A model generated the notes under the pieces. That model made no database searches, was not told the origin of the DNA, and worked only from the letters and a program-made list of their open reading frames with translations. A stretch of 64,000 bases of DNA, taken from contig NZ_BEYR01000002.1 in assembly GCF_002933815.1 (NCBI RefSeq), positions 631,704 through 695,703 on the forward strand. The letters are read 5' to 3'. Positions 26,547-36,991 of the stretch are shown here, in pieces; the first letter of the stretch is position 1; each line of letters begins with the position of its first letter. Position numbers and translations under genes: made by a program. Source of the stretch: Sphingobacterium sp. HMA12 (GTDB lineage: Bacteria > Bacteroidota > Bacteroidia > Sphingobacteriales > Sphingobacteriaceae).

Positions 26547-26965
26547 TATTCCTCCTCCGTATTTAAAGCAATTGTAAACAAAATAGTCAATACAACACCA
26601 ATGACCACAAAGTATACGCCGAGATCAAAAAACAGGGCGGTACCAATCATACCGATGACGGGAATCTTTTCTTCCAGCCAAAGTCCAGTCATGACCGGAT
26701 AGCCAAAAAATGTGGGTAAAAACATGCTTACCGCAGCAATTCCAAGTCCAATGGGAATTAGCGACAAAGGTTTATATTGAATGAGTTTCATGGTGTTTTC
26801 CGGGCCAAAGGCAAAGCTATGCAGTACAAAAGCAATGGATGCCACCAAGCCACCTACAAATCCTCCTCCAGGGTAATAATGCCCCCTTAGCAAGAGGAAT
26901 ACCGAAAATAATAAGAGTATCGGTAAGAGATACCGCGTTGCGGTTTGTAATATCGTGCTATTCAT
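26546..26965 (-). CDS. mrpB: Mrp-type antiporter subunit B
   Basis: A 139-residue membrane subunit of the MnhB family with four hydrophobic segments. [22 protein letters not shown] is the family hallmark. The gap to mrpA upstream (104 nt) is the only sizeable one in the operon. It contains a small 6-bp hairpin (CAAGCC/GGCTTG at 27010-27024) that may tune expression of the downstream subunits. Confidence 0.93.
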   Translation of the reverse strand: MNSTILQTATRYLLPILLLFSVFLLLRGHYYPGGGFVGGLVASIAFVLHSFAFGPENTMKLIQYKPLSLIPIGLGIAAVSMFLPTFFGYPVMTGLWLEEKIPVIGMIGTALFFDLGVYFVVIGVVLTILFTIALNTEEE

Positions 26966-27069
26966 TTAGTATTCAGTAGTGAGATCCGAGTATTGAGATT
27001 TTGGTTGTACAAGCCTGCGGCTTGCCAACTGACTCTCTTTTTTATTTTCTAATTTTAACTTTTTTATTT

Positions 27070-29379
27070 TCACTCCTTATCAGATGATTTTAACCGTAAT
27101 TTCAACAAGCTGTAAACACCTAATGCCGCAATGCTGAGCACCACAATTTCAAACATGGTATCAAAGCCCCTAAAGTCCACCAGCAGTACATTGACAACAT
27201 TTTTTCCTTTGGCCAGTACATAAGCATAGTCGCCATAGAAGTCACTGATATTGGTCGTTGTCGGTTCATGCAAGACACGCAAGGCGACCATGGAAAGCAG
27301 GATGCCAAATATGATGGCGACCACCGCGTCCCGAATGACGGTCCGACGGTTGGCCAGATTTAAAAAAGAAGGTAATTTAAATAATACCAATACAAAAAGA
27401 ACCACTGTTAGGGTGTCAATCGTAAATTGCGTCATGGCTAGGTCCGGTGCACTATAAAAGACAAAAATCAAACATATCGCGTAACCCACGACACTGGTTG
27501 CCACAACTGCGGTTAATCTTGATGAGGTCCTAATCGTCAGTACAATGGCACCGACTAAGATACATACGGTTGTCACCTCATAAAAGCTCACAGGTGACAG
27601 GGTATCCCATTTGATGTGTAATGGACCGCCCAGGTAAAGCTGATAGCCAATTAATAATTCTGCAAATAGAATGATCTTCAATAAATAGGACCGTAAATAG
27701 CCATTGTGCATCTTTGCGGTAAAAAAGGCCGAAAATAACTCAATCTCGTGGGCACACGCGTTGAGGATATTCGCTGGTGAAATTTTTTCAAACGTAGCGA
27801 TCCAGGCTAGTTTCTTGTGACTAGGCGTGTTAGAGATAAATACAAGCGTTCCGACCAGGATGGTGATGGCACTCAATAAAAGTATGAGGTTAAAACCATG
27901 CCATATTTTTAGATGAAAGACCTCCTGTTTCGCCAGGATGCTGTTTGCGGTTGGTCCAGAAATCCAGTCGCCAACAAAACCGGGAATACAGCCAAATATC
28001 CCCCCCAGTATAGCCAGGAGAAGTGGTGGTATCCACATGGATTTGTAAGGTAGGTGTACATTGGCGAATTGTTCGGGCAGTTTACCTATGAATGGCTTGA
28101 TCCCAGCCATAAATCCCGCCGATACGAGAAGTATATTGGTCAGCACTGCCGCTGCTGTCAAATAAAGGAACAATTGTGAGTCACTTTGTAAAGTGGCGTC
28201 ATAGATCAGATCTTTTCCGATAAATCCAAAGGTCAACGGGACACCTGCACTAGAAAGTGCCGCCAAAAAGCCCGCGATGGCCACAGGTGGCAGAACTCGA
28301 CGTAATCCGCGCAGTAAAGTTAAGTCACGGGTTCCTGTTTCGTGGTCGATAATACCTGTAATCAGGAATAAAGCAGCTTTGTATAAAGCATGAACAAGAA
28401 TAAACGCACTGGCAGCGATGACCGCTTCCTTGGATCCGAGACCGAGTAAGAAAACTAGAATCCCTAATGCCGATATTGTAGAATAAGCCAGAACCCCTTT
28501 AAGATCTGTTCTGAAGAGCGAGTGAAATGCTGCGTAGAGCATGGTAATACCACCGATGATCATAAGCGAATACATCCAGATCGGATTTCCACCCAAGATT
28601 GGCGAGAAGCGGGCCAGCAAATATATCCCTGCTTTCACCATGGTTGCAGAGTGAAGGTAAGCTGATACCGGTGTTGGTGCCTTCATTGCTCCCGGCAGCC
28701 AAAAATGGAAGGGAAACTGTGCCGATTTTGTAATGGCACCGAGCGCGACCAGCCCAAAAATAAGTGGAAAAAGCGGATGCTGTTGAATCAATGAAACCTT
28801 GTCGACAAGTTCGCTGATATTATACGTGCCGGCGATATTGCCCATTAATACAAAACCAGCAAGCAAAAAGAACCCGCCAAGACCTGTAATGGATAGTGCA
28901 GTCATTGCACTTTTTCTGGAATCCTCCTGATCGTTGTTGAAGCCGATCAGAAAAAACGAACTAATGGATGTTAATTCCCAGAAGATAAAGAGCAAGAGCA
29001 TGTTGTCCGAAAGCACCAGACCTAACATGGCAGACATAAACAAACAGAGGTAGCCGAAAAATCGGTCGATGTATTTATGTCCTTTCAGATAGGCGTTTGC
29101 ATAAAAAAAGATGCAGGCACCAATTCCGGTAATCAATAAGGTGAAAAGTAGGGACAGACCATCTAATTTGAAATCCAGATTGATACCTAGTGACGGAACC
29201 CACGCTGTGGATTGGACAAAATAAGATCCCTGGCCGATGGGTACCACAAATTTTGTGAAATACAGAAATAGGAGTACCGGTAAGAATGCGAGAATAAAAC
29301 CCCATTTGGTTTTTAGGAATCGACCAAATGGAACAATAAGGCTCGATGTTATTAATCCTGATAGAACAGTAAATAGCAT
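27070..29379 (-). CDS. mrpA: Mrp-type antiporter subunit A (NuoL-like, with fused C-terminal MbhE/MnhB-like part)
   Basis: A 769-residue polytopic protein, the first gene of the operon. The N-terminal about 500 residues are NuoL-like with LLLFIFWELTSISSF (key Glu), ITKSAQFPFHFWLPGAM and YLHSATMVKAGIYLLARF (Lys and His positions). After a linker the C-terminal part has the DUF4040-type TSVVGYAICLIFVFYSAPDLAMTQFTIDTL and an MbhE-like end (VVNVLLVDFRGFDTMFEIVVLSIAALGVY). This fused layout is the usual long MrpA. The complex should handle Na+ and alkaline stress. Confidence 0.95.
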   Translation of the reverse strand: MLFTVLSGLITSSLIVPFGRFLKTKWGFILAFLPVLLFLYFTKFVVPIGQGSYFVQSTAWVPSLGINLDFKLDGLSLLFTLLITGIGACIFFYANAYLKGHKYIDRFFGYLCLFMSAMLGLVLSDNMLLLFIFWELTSISSFFLIGFNNDQEDSRKSAMTALSITGLGGFFLLAGFVLMGNIAGTYNISELVDKVSLIQQHPLFPLIFGLVALGAITKSAQFPFHFWLPGAMKAPTPVSAYLHSATMVKAGIYLLARFSPILGGNPIWMYSLMIIGGITMLYAAFHSLFRTDLKGVLAYSTISALGILVFLLGLGSKEAVIAASAFILVHALYKAALFLITGIIDHETGTRDLTLLRGLRRVLPPVAIAGFLAALSSAGVPLTFGFIGKDLIYDATLQSDSQLFLYLTAAAVLTNILLVSAGFMAGIKPFIGKLPEQFANVHLPYKSMWIPPLLLAILGGIFGCIPGFVGDWISGPTANSILAKQEVFHLKIWHGFNLILLLSAITILVGTLVFISNTPSHKKLAWIATFEKISPANILNACAHEIELFSAFFTAKMHNGYLRSYLLKIILFAELLIGYQLYLGGPLHIKWDTLSPVSFYEVTTVCILVGAIVLTIRTSSRLTAVVATSVVGYAICLIFVFYSAPDLAMTQFTIDTLTVVLFVLVLFKLPSFLNLANRRTVIRDAVVAIIFGILLSMVALRVLHEPTTTNISDFYGDYAYVLAKGKNVVNVLLVDFRGFDTMFEIVVLSIAALGVYSLLKLRLKSSDKE

Positions 29380-29803
29380 TTAGTCTTTGTTTTAATTTTT
29401 ATTGGAGTATTTGTTTTTCAATAAGAACCTTCGAAATTTCATTGCTATTGATTGTTATGTGGCTATGAAGGTTTTTTTCGAAAGTCTACAATATAGTAAA
29501 AAAAGGCGAAAAATTGGAATTTTTGTGATGTTTTCCTTGATATAGATACTATAAAGCTTCGGTTTTGTTTTGATAGAAGGAAGATTTTTGATGGATGGAA
29601 ATTGAAGTGATGATAGAAAGGATATTGAATAGTGTGTGGTAACTGTTTGATAGATAGTGTTGTATGCGGTGTTTTTGCAATATATGTAATAAACATGTTA
29701 ATAATTGTTAAAGTAAGATTAAAATTCTATCTTTACGCTAGACTAGCTTACTGGACTCCATTAATAGTAACTGATCAATTTTTTATTACACCCGTTTTAT
29801 AGT
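29380..29803. other. divergent intergenic region between mrpA and the first ECF sigma gene
   Basis: A 424-bp A/T-rich gap with no credible gene; the short open frame in 29463-29696 is low-complexity. The sigma-gene promoter is listed separately. The mrp promoter must lie on the other strand, but I cannot place it. Confidence 0.5.
29705..29735 (+). promoter_or_regulatory. candidate promoter of the first ECF sigma gene
   Basis: TTG at 29705-29707, 20 bp, then TATCTTTA at 29728-29735 (7 of 8 to TAnnTTTG), 68 nt upstream of the sigma start codon. This would be a housekeeping-type promoter for the regulator itself. Confidence 0.5.
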
Positions 29804-30325
29804 ATGGGACCTGAAGAAAAGTTATTTAGACAACATTATAAAAGTTTGTGCCACTTTGCATGGAAATTTGTGGGAGCATCTTCTGTTGCCGAAGATTTGG
29901 TGCAGGAAGCTTTTATTACCTTTTTTAGGGAAAAACAGCGCATAGATGAATCCGAGAATTTTGTTCGCAATTATTTATACACTGCTGTACGGTTTTCCTG
30001 TTTAAAATATATCCGACACGAGAAGGTAAAAGAAAAATATTGGTCGCAAGTTGGGTTTACAGAAGAAGATGGACACTCTGTTGAATTGTCCATGATCCAC
30101 ACAGAGGTTATCAATGAAGTTTACCGGATTATTCAAGAAATGCCCGCTGCCTGTCAGCAGATTTTCAAATTGGGATATTTAGAGGGGTTGTCCAATTTAG
30201 AGATCACCGAAAGACTTCAAATCAGTGTGAATACCGTTAAAACCCAAAAACAACGCGGTATGAAGATGCTGCTGGACAAGCTGCATCCTGAATTTTTGCC
30301 CATTATTATTTTTTTGTTAAAATAA
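29804..30325 (+). CDS. FecI-like ECF RNA polymerase sigma factor, locus 1
   Basis: A 173-residue extracytoplasmic-function sigma factor. Region 2 spans about 5-75 (CHFAWKFVGASSVAEDLVQEAFITFF and NYLYTAVRFSCLKYIRHEK). Region 4 is a helix-turn-helix near 115-165 (ACQQIFKLGYLEGLSNLEITERLQISVNTVKTQKQRG). It should direct transcription of the downstream susC operon when released by the FecR-like anti-sigma encoded 52 nt later. It is about 60% identical by eye to the sigma factor of the second locus at 42529. Confidence 0.95.
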   Translation: MGPEEKLFRQHYKSLCHFAWKFVGASSVAEDLVQEAFITFFREKQRIDESENFVRNYLYTAVRFSCLKYIRHEKVKEKYWSQVGFTEEDGHSVELSMIHTEVINEVYRIIQEMPAACQQIFKLGYLEGLSNLEITERLQISVNTVKTQKQRGMKMLLDKLHPEFLPIIIFLLK

Positions 30326-30377
30326 TTTTAAATTCTTGTCACCCCATACTGATCTATAGGGTTTCTAACCTATAGAT

Positions 30378-31529
30378 ATGAAAGCTAACACCAATTATAT
30401 AGCCAAATTAATCCAGAAATTTCTTCGTGGACAGGAAACTGCTGTAGAACGCGATTTAATTGAGCATTGGCGGAAATCTGACAAAAGAAATGATAATCTG
30501 ATTGAAAACTTTCGGGATGCAAAAAATATCGAACAGGATCTAAACTTTTTTGCAGATCTGGATGAGGGGGAAGCTTGGCGAAAAGTGAATCCTGTTGGAT
30601 CTGCTAAGAAGTTAAATTATTGGCCTTTGCTACGTATTGCAGCCATTTTTGTTTTGCTGTTTGGGGCGGTGCTAGTTTACCTGCGTGATCGGAAGGTCAG
30701 CGATCCGAGCAAAGTAGTGACCAATACAACCGTAAAAAAGGATATTCTGCCCGCCCAGCCCGGAGCTTTACTGCTGCTGGCAGATGGGTCAGTAGTGCCA
30801 TTGGAAAGTTCGGTAAGAAACTTAGACCCAAAAGTTATTATCGCCGAGACTAAAAGCGGGACTGCTGCTGTAGCAGCACCACCGGCAGAATCGGCAATTG
30901 AATACAATACATTAGTCGTTCCTAAAGGGCATTTCTATAAATTAAATCTGGAAGATGGTACCCAAGTTTGGGTCAACGCAAATTCGCAACTTAAATTTCC
31001 TGAAAAATTCGATAAGAATGAGCGCCGGGTAATTTTGGATGGTGAAGCCTATTTTGAGGTTTCACATGATGCTGAGCGACCATTTTATGTCGAGTCCAAG
31101 GGGAATGAAGTAAAAGTATTGGGAACACATTTTAATATCAATGCCTACGGTCATAATGTTCGTACCACATTATCTTCGGGTAGAGTTCAAGTAAGTCATT
31201 CTGGACATGTGATTGTCCTGGAGCCGGGAGAATACGCGAATCTCGTAGGAGAACAGCTTCGGAAAGGAAAAGCCGATTTGGAGCACGACCTATCTTGGCA
31301 TAATAATCAGTTTTATTTTAAGAAAGAAACCATTGTTGAGATAACCTCTACATTGTCTAAATGGTATGATATCCAAGTGAGATTTAAGAAAGATGTGGCA
31401 TTAGATAAAGTGTATACAGGTAATTTTAAGCGTGATGTTAAGCTGTCAGAGGTATTGGAAATGCTGACCTATGTCTGTGACCTGAAATTTGAGCTTCAAG
31501 GACAAGAATTAATAGTAGAAAACAAATAG
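30378..31529 (+). CDS. FecR-like anti-sigma/sigma regulator, locus 1
   Basis: A 383-residue inner-membrane regulator. The N-terminal cytoplasmic part (1-80, anti-sigma-like) is followed by one membrane helix (about 81-103, LLRIAAIFVLLFGAVLVYL). The periplasmic FecR domain carries TLVVPKGHFYKLNLEDGTQVWVNA and RRVILDGEAYFEVSHDAERPFYVE. A C-terminal STN-interacting region (DUF4974-type: NNQFYFKKETIVEI and VKLSEVLEMLTYVCDLKFE) completes it. It receives the signal from the STN domain of the SusC encoded downstream and controls the ECF sigma. Confidence 0.95.
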   Translation: MKANTNYIAKLIQKFLRGQETAVERDLIEHWRKSDKRNDNLIENFRDAKNIEQDLNFFADLDEGEAWRKVNPVGSAKKLNYWPLLRIAAIFVLLFGAVLVYLRDRKVSDPSKVVTNTTVKKDILPAQPGALLLLADGSVVPLESSVRNLDPKVIIAETKSGTAAVAAPPAESAIEYNTLVVPKGHFYKLNLEDGTQVWVNANSQLKFPEKFDKNERRVILDGEAYFEVSHDAERPFYVESKGNEVKVLGTHFNINAYGHNVRTTLSSGRVQVSHSGHVIVLEPGEYANLVGEQLRKGKADLEHDLSWHNNQFYFKKETIVEITSTLSKWYDIQVRFKKDVALDKVYTGNFKRDVKLSEVLEMLTYVCDLKFELQGQELIVENK

Positions 31530-31588
31530 GAGGAGTACTTATGTAAGAGAAATAATACCTAACCTAAGAGCCTTTACATAAAAATAGA

Positions 31589-31612
31589 ACAGGAATGTTG
31601 CAGCATCCCTGT
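31589..31612 (+). promoter_or_regulatory. hairpin between fecR and susC, conserved in both loci
   Basis: ACAGGAATG pairs with CATCCCTGT (one A-C mismatch) around loop TTGCAG. The identical stem with loop TTGGCG is at 44342-44365 in the same position of the second locus. No T run follows. It may be a leader element of the susC transcript, an attenuator or an mRNA processing site. Confidence 0.6.
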
Positions 31613-31688
31613 CCAGAAATGATTAAAAAAGGCCTAAAAATTTAAAAAGCGAATTAAGTAAACCCAATTAACCACAAAGAGTAAATGT

Positions 31689-34600
31689 ATGAATAACTTA
31701 CCATTTGGCAAAACGTGGCGACTGATACCTCATGACCCGCGGTTTAGCAAACCTTTACGTATTATGAAAATTAGTACCTGCCTTCTTTTCGCCTTTGTGA
31801 CCGGAGTTCAAGCCAATGGCATTGCGCAGAAAGTTACGTTGAAAATGAAAAATGCACGGATTGAAGAAGCGCTGAATGCGATTTCCAAACAATCCAATCT
31901 GCAGTTATTTTATGGGGAAAATATTGATTCCAAAGCGAGGATCAATGTCAATCTGAAAGATGCTTCAGTTGCAGATGCATTAAACGCCGTTTTAAAAAAT
32001 AATAACATTGAGTATAAAATCATAGCCAATACGATTTCTGTCAATGGGAAAACGGAAGGTAGTAGGTCAAGTAATGTTGTGCAGCAAGGAGTTTCTGGTA
32101 CAGTAAAAGATAAAGATGGAAATGCGCTGGCCGGGGCAACAGTGACTGTCAAAGGAACCGCTATTACTACGCAGACAACAAGTGACGGAAGTTTTAGAAT
32201 AAATGCTGGAGCGGATGCCATTCTGGTGGTTCGCTATGTCGGCTATGGAGCTGTTGAGGTGGGCGTTAAAGGAAGGAATGTTGTTCCAATTGTGTTGGCA
32301 TCAGACGAGAGGCAGATTGAAGAAGTTGTTGTAACCGGTATGGGGCAACGTCTTGATAAACGTTTATTTACCGGTGCTACCTCACAGATTTCAGGGGAAG
32401 CAGCACAAATCGGTGGACAAATAGATCCTAGTCGTGGCCTCGAAGGCCGTGTTGCGGGGGTTTCAGTGCAAAATGTTACCGGGACATTCGGTACGGCGCC
32501 TAAAATTCGTGTTCGTGGGGCAACGTCTATTTTTGGTAGTTCAAAGCCTTTGTGGGTTGTTGACGGTGTCATTATTGAGGACGTCGCAGATGTAAATTCA
32601 GACGAGCTTTCATCTGGGGATGCATTGACATTGATCAGTTCTGCTGTTGCCGGCCTGAACGCACAAGATATTGAATCCTTTCAAATTTTAAAGGATGGTT
32701 CGGCAACGTCCATTTATGGTGCTCGTGCCATGGCTGGTGTAATTGTTATTACGACCAAAAAAGGTAAAGCGGGCCGTAGTTCCCTTAATTATACCGGTGA
32801 ATACACCACACGCGCTACGCCTCGGTATTCTGAATTCAATATTATGAATTCGCAAGAGCAAATGTCTGTATATGACGATATGTACAATAAAGGCTATATT
32901 GGATTTGCTGATTTGCCGGTCGCCAGTAATAGTGGGGTGTACGGAGATTTATATAAGCGTATTCAACGAAGCGAGATTCCAAATGATCTATTTACCGATA
33001 GACATCATGTCAATAATTTCTTAAGGGAAGCTGAGTATCGCAATACAGATTGGTTTGGTCAGCTGTTTCAGCCAAGCCTACAGCATAACCATTCAGTCAG
33101 TATGTCATCTGGAACAGAAAAATCACAATATTATTCTTCCATTAGTGGCCTTGTAGATCCAGGATGGACGAAGCGTAGTAAAGTAAATCGCTACACGGGA
33201 AATTTGAATGCGAACTATAATATTTCCGATCGGTTGAAGCTGAATATTATTACTAATGGATCTTATCGTAAGCAACAAGCTCCGGGTACGCTAGGTCAAT
33301 CAAAAGACGTAGTCTTCGGTCAAGTAAAGCGTGACTTTGATATTAACCCCTATGCTTATGCCATGAATTCGTCGCGGACCTTGGATCCCAATACATTTTA
33401 TACCCGTAATTATGCTGCCTTTAATATTCTACATGAGTTAGAGAATAATTACATGGACATCGAAGTTGCTGATTTGCGCTTTCAGGGCGATCTGAAATGG
33501 AAAGTAATCCCTGAATTAGAATTAGGTGCTTTTGGGTCAGTCCGTTATCAATCGACCGCTCAGCACCATTACATCAAAGATCGATCAAATCAGGCGATGG
33601 CCTACCGTGCAGGGATTTCGGAACCGGAGAACACGACCATCCGGGATAAGAATCCATTTTTATATACGGACCCGGATGACCCCTATGCTAGACCTGTTTC
33701 CGTATTACCAGAGGGTGGGATTTATAATCGGACCGATTACACCATGTTTGAACAGCTTTTCCGTTTTACTGCACAATACAATAAAACCTTTAATCAGGAT
33801 CATATTCTTAATGTATTTGCAGGTTCAGAACTCACCTCGTCCCAGCGGAATAATAGCTGGTTTAGAGGGTGGGGAATCCAATACGATCTAGGGGAAAGCC
33901 CTTTTACAGATTATAAAGTATTTAAACGTGGTCAGGAAGAAAATTCACCTTATTTCGCCGTCAACCGGAATAAGAATAATGATCCAACAAATACCCGTTA
34001 TAAACAAGCAGCTTTTTTTACAAATGCGACCTATTCTTATGCAGGAAAATATACTTTGAATGGTACGTTTAGGTATGAGGGCGCAAATAAATTGGGAGAA
34101 GCGACTTCTGCAAGATGGATGCCTAGCTGGAATCTTTCTGGTGCATGGAATGCCCACGAAGAAGATTTTTTTGAAAAACTAAGACCAACTTTTTCCCATT
34201 TTACGTTAAAAGGTTCTTATAGCTTAACGGGTGACCGTGGGCCATCAAACGTCACAAATTCCTATGCGATCTATCGTTCATACACCCCTTGGCGACCTAC
34301 AGCAGATGATGCTGAGTCTGGCTTAGAGATAGCTGATTTAGCTAATAATGGGTTAACTTATGAGAAGAAACATGAGCTGAATATCGGAACATCTATGGGA
34401 TTTTTAGATAATCGGATTAATCTCGAATTTGACTGGTTTAAGCGGAATAATTTTGACTTGATTGGTGTTATCAATACGCAAGGAGTAGGTGGACAGATTT
34501 TTAAGTACGGAAACGTAGCGGATATGAAATCACACGGGGCTGAGCTGGCCTTGACAGGCCATATCCTAAGAGATCAAGCTTTTAAATGGACTTCGAATTT

Positions 34601-35369
34601 TACTTATTCTTTTGTAAAAACTAAGGTCACTAAGTTAAATACACGAAGTCAAGTGATGGATCTAATCACGGGAACAGGCTTTGCGCTCGAAGGTGGTCCA
34701 GTACGAGGACTTTATTCGATTCCATTTGTAGGTTTGAACGATGAGGGCTTGCCGGTCTTCTTAAATACCAATAATCAAGAAACCGTTACCAGTATAAACT
34801 TTCAAGAACGGGATAAAATTTCCTTCCTCAAGTATGAAGGATCGTCAGATCCTATTCATACGGGTGGTTTCGGGAATATGTTTAACTATAAGAACTTTGG
34901 TTTAAATGTATTTATCACCTATTCCTTTGGTAATGTTGTACGCCTTAATCCAGTATTCTCTAATGAGTATTCAGATTTGACGGCGTCGACGAAGGAGTTT
35001 GCGGACCGCTGGATGGTCGGAGGAGATGAAGCCCTCACCAATATACCTACTATTGCGACAACGGGACAAAATAGAGCCTATGGCAATGATTTGAAATATG
35101 CCTATAGCGCCTATAATTACTCATCGGTACGTACGGCAAAAGGTGACTTTATCCGTATGAAAGATGTTTCGCTGAACTACGAATTTCCGAAGGATCTTAT
35201 CAGTGCATGGAAGATAAACTCTTTGGGTTTGCGTTTTAATGCAACCAATTTATTCTTGATCTATGCAGATAAAAAGCTGAATGGACAAGATCCGGAGTTT
35301 GTCAATGCAGGGGGTGTCGCAGCGCCAATTGCGAGACAATACACCTTGACTTTACGCTTAGGTCTTTAA
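31689..35369 (+). CDS. SusC-family TonB-linked transporter with N-terminal STN signalling domain, locus 1
   Basis: A 1226-residue outer-membrane importer. A long n-region precedes the signal peptide core (ISTCLLFAFVTGVQA, residues 28-42; a second Met at 26 could be the start). The mature protein begins with an STN domain (about 48-108, VTLKMKNARIEEALNAISKQ to ANTISV) that contacts FecR. A carboxypeptidase-D-like domain (about 114-195), the TonB box region EEVVVTGMGQ, the plug with RGLEGRVAGVSV and FQILKDGSATSIYGARAMAGVIVI, and the barrel ending in LRLGL follow. The STN domain and the upstream sigma/anti-sigma pair make this a signalling importer. A hairpin conserved with locus 2 lies in the gap to fecR. 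Confidence 0.96.
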   Translation: MNNLPFGKTWRLIPHDPRFSKPLRIMKISTCLLFAFVTGVQANGIAQKVTLKMKNARIEEALNAISKQSNLQLFYGENIDSKARINVNLKDASVADALNAVLKNNNIEYKIIANTISVNGKTEGSRSSNVVQQGVSGTVKDKDGNALAGATVTVKGTAITTQTTSDGSFRINAGADAILVVRYVGYGAVEVGVKGRNVVPIVLASDERQIEEVVVTGMGQRLDKRLFTGATSQISGEAAQIGGQIDPSRGLEGRVAGVSVQNVTGTFGTAPKIRVRGATSIFGSSKPLWVVDGVIIEDVADVNSDELSSGDALTLISSAVAGLNAQDIESFQILKDGSATSIYGARAMAGVIVITTKKGKAGRSSLNYTGEYTTRATPRYSEFNIMNSQEQMSVYDDMYNKGYIGFADLPVASNSGVYGDLYKRIQRSEIPNDLFTDRHHVNNFLREAEYRNTDWFGQLFQPSLQHNHSVSMSSGTEKSQYYSSISGLVDPGWTKRSKVNRYTGNLNANYNISDRLKLNIITNGSYRKQQAPGTLGQSKDVVFGQVKRDFDINPYAYAMNSSRTLDPNTFYTRNYAAFNILHELENNYMDIEVADLRFQGDLKWKVIPELELGAFGSVRYQSTAQHHYIKDRSNQAMAYRAGISEPENTTIRDKNPFLYTDPDDPYARPVSVLPEGGIYNRTDYTMFEQLFRFTAQYNKTFNQDHILNVFAGSELTSSQRNNSWFRGWGIQYDLGESPFTDYKVFKRGQEENSPYFAVNRNKNNDPTNTRYKQAAFFTNATYSYAGKYTLNGTFRYEGANKLGEATSARWMPSWNLSGAWNAHEEDFFEKLRPTFSHFTLKGSYSLTGDRGPSNVTNSYAIYRSYTPWRPTADDAESGLEIADLANNGLTYEKKHELNIGTSMGFLDNRINLEFDWFKRNNFDLIGVINTQGVGGQIFKYGNVADMKSHGAELALTGHILRDQAFKWTSNFTYSFVKTKVTKLNTRSQVMDLITGTGFALEGGPVRGLYSIPFVGLNDEGLPVFLNTNNQETVTSINFQERDKISFLKYEGSSDPIHTGGFGNMFNYKNFGLNVFITYSFGNVVRLNPVFSNEYSDLTASTKEFADRWMVGGDEALTNIPTIATTGQNRAYGNDLKYAYSAYNYSSVRTAKGDFIRMKDVSLNYEFPKDLISAWKINSLGLRFNATNLFLIYADKKLNGQDPEFVNAGGVAAPIARQYTLTLRLGL

Positions 35370-35393
35370 CCGAAATTTAATATTGTAATTGAA

Positions 35394-36989
35394 ATGAAAA
35401 GGAATAAAAAAATATATATAGCAATTGCATTGATTTGTGGAATGAGTCTATCGTCCTGTAATAAGTTTTTGGATGAGATGCCAGATAATCGTGCAAAACT
35501 TGATAATGAAGCTAAAATAGATAAATTGCTGGTTTCGGCTTATCCAGAAGTGGCCTACCTCGTCAGCGCAGAACTATCATCGGATAATATCGATGACTAT
35601 GGGCCTACAAACCCAAATAGCGAGCGTTACATCCAGGAACTATTTCGTTGGAAGGACGTTACTGACAACCAAGACGAGGGTCCTAAAGAAGTTTGGGAAG
35701 CTTGTTACAAGGCAATAGCAAGTGCAAATGCCGCATTGAAGTCTATTGAAGAGATGGGAAATCCAGCAAGCTTGAATCCTCAACGTGGGGAGGCCTTGGC
35801 TACAAGAGCTTATAATCATTTTATACTTGTTAATTTGTTTGCGCAACATTATTCAAAAGCGAATGCGGCAACAGATATGGGCGTCACTTATATTACTTCG
35901 GTAGAAGTAGATCTCGATCCAAAGTACGAGCGTAATACCGTCCAAGAAGTATATAATCATATCGTATCGGATCTGGATGAAGCGATCCCGTTGATTGATG
36001 ACTCCACGTTTGGCGCCACGCCCAAATACCATATGAACTCCAGGGCTGCCAATGCCTTGAGAGCGCGAGTTGCCTTGTATATGCAGGATTGGGAGAAAGC
36101 AATCAGCTTTGCAAATGCAGCAATAGGGGTTAATCCGGCCAGTTTGCAACGAAATTATGCCAGGATTGCAGCGGATGCTGTTGGTACTAGGGGATTTCCA
36201 AATGGTGCAATATCTTACAATAGAAGCGATGAAAAAGCAAATTTGATGGTAGCTACCGCAGCTACGCTACACGGCGCAATATTTGGTCCTTATGATTATG
36301 CATCTAGGTATTCACACGGTGCATTGCTGGGTCAAACTGAAACGGCATTGGCCAAAGGTCCCTATGGACAACTGGGGTCTACTGGTTATGTATTACGTGC
36401 TTTTGTGTATGGTGGAACGAATTTAGATAAGGTTTTATTCCCCCGTGTGTCCTATATGTTCGAGTATACGGATCCTGTGGCCGGAATTGGTACTCCTCGC
36501 GGAGTTTATGCCCCATTTACAACAGAAGAGACGATGCTAGTACGAGCTGAGGCACTTATTCATTTGAAACGTTATGATGAAGCGATTGTGGATATGAAGC
36601 GTTGGGTAGATAATGCGTTGGCCAAACCACCAGCGACGTTTACCGTAGCTACTGTTAATGCTTGGGCAAATGGGATAGATTATTCTTCCGCAAAAGTGCC
36701 GACAGCAAAGAAAAAAATAGACCCCAAGATGATACCATTTGAAACTGGTACACAGGAAAATATGCTTCATGCGCTGTTGTTCTTACGTCGGGTAGAAACT
36801 CTGCACATGGGACTACGTTGGTTTGATGTTAAACGCTACGGTATTGAAGTAGAAAGACGTGTGTTGAATTCCGCTGGCAATATAGCTACTGTGGAGACGG
36901 AAACAAAATTAATCGCAAGAGACAAAAGGGCTGCGCTACAGATCCCTTCTGAAGTTATTGCAGCTGGTTATACCCCTAATCCAAGATAA
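35394..36989 (+). CDS. SusD/RagB-family surface lipoprotein, locus 1
   Basis: A 531-residue partner of the SusC upstream (24-nt gap). Lipobox SLSSC (Cys22), followed by NKFLDEMPDNRAKLDNEAKIDKLL, the SusD N-terminal pattern. TPR-like blocks include GEALATRAYNHFILVNLFAQHY and ANALRARVALYMQDWEKAISFAN, and near the end HMGLRWFDVKRYGIEVERR. It has the same subfamily features as the SusD of the second locus (DKLLVSAYPEVAYLVSAELSSDNIDD). The next gene starts 2 nt after its stop. Confidence 0.95.
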   Translation: MKRNKKIYIAIALICGMSLSSCNKFLDEMPDNRAKLDNEAKIDKLLVSAYPEVAYLVSAELSSDNIDDYGPTNPNSERYIQELFRWKDVTDNQDEGPKEVWEACYKAIASANAALKSIEEMGNPASLNPQRGEALATRAYNHFILVNLFAQHYSKANAATDMGVTYITSVEVDLDPKYERNTVQEVYNHIVSDLDEAIPLIDDSTFGATPKYHMNSRAANALRARVALYMQDWEKAISFANAAIGVNPASLQRNYARIAADAVGTRGFPNGAISYNRSDEKANLMVATAATLHGAIFGPYDYASRYSHGALLGQTETALAKGPYGQLGSTGYVLRAFVYGGTNLDKVLFPRVSYMFEYTDPVAGIGTPRGVYAPFTTEETMLVRAEALIHLKRYDEAIVDMKRWVDNALAKPPATFTVATVNAWANGIDYSSAKVPTAKKKIDPKMIPFETGTQENMLHALLFLRRVETLHMGLRWFDVKRYGIEVERRVLNSAGNIATVETETKLIARDKRAALQIPSEVIAAGYTPNPR

Positions 36990-36991
36990 TT

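Noticed and set aside
29463..29696. Minus-strand 77-codon open frame between mrpA and the sigma gene
   Set aside because: Low-complexity composition, no family, and it lies in a promoter region.
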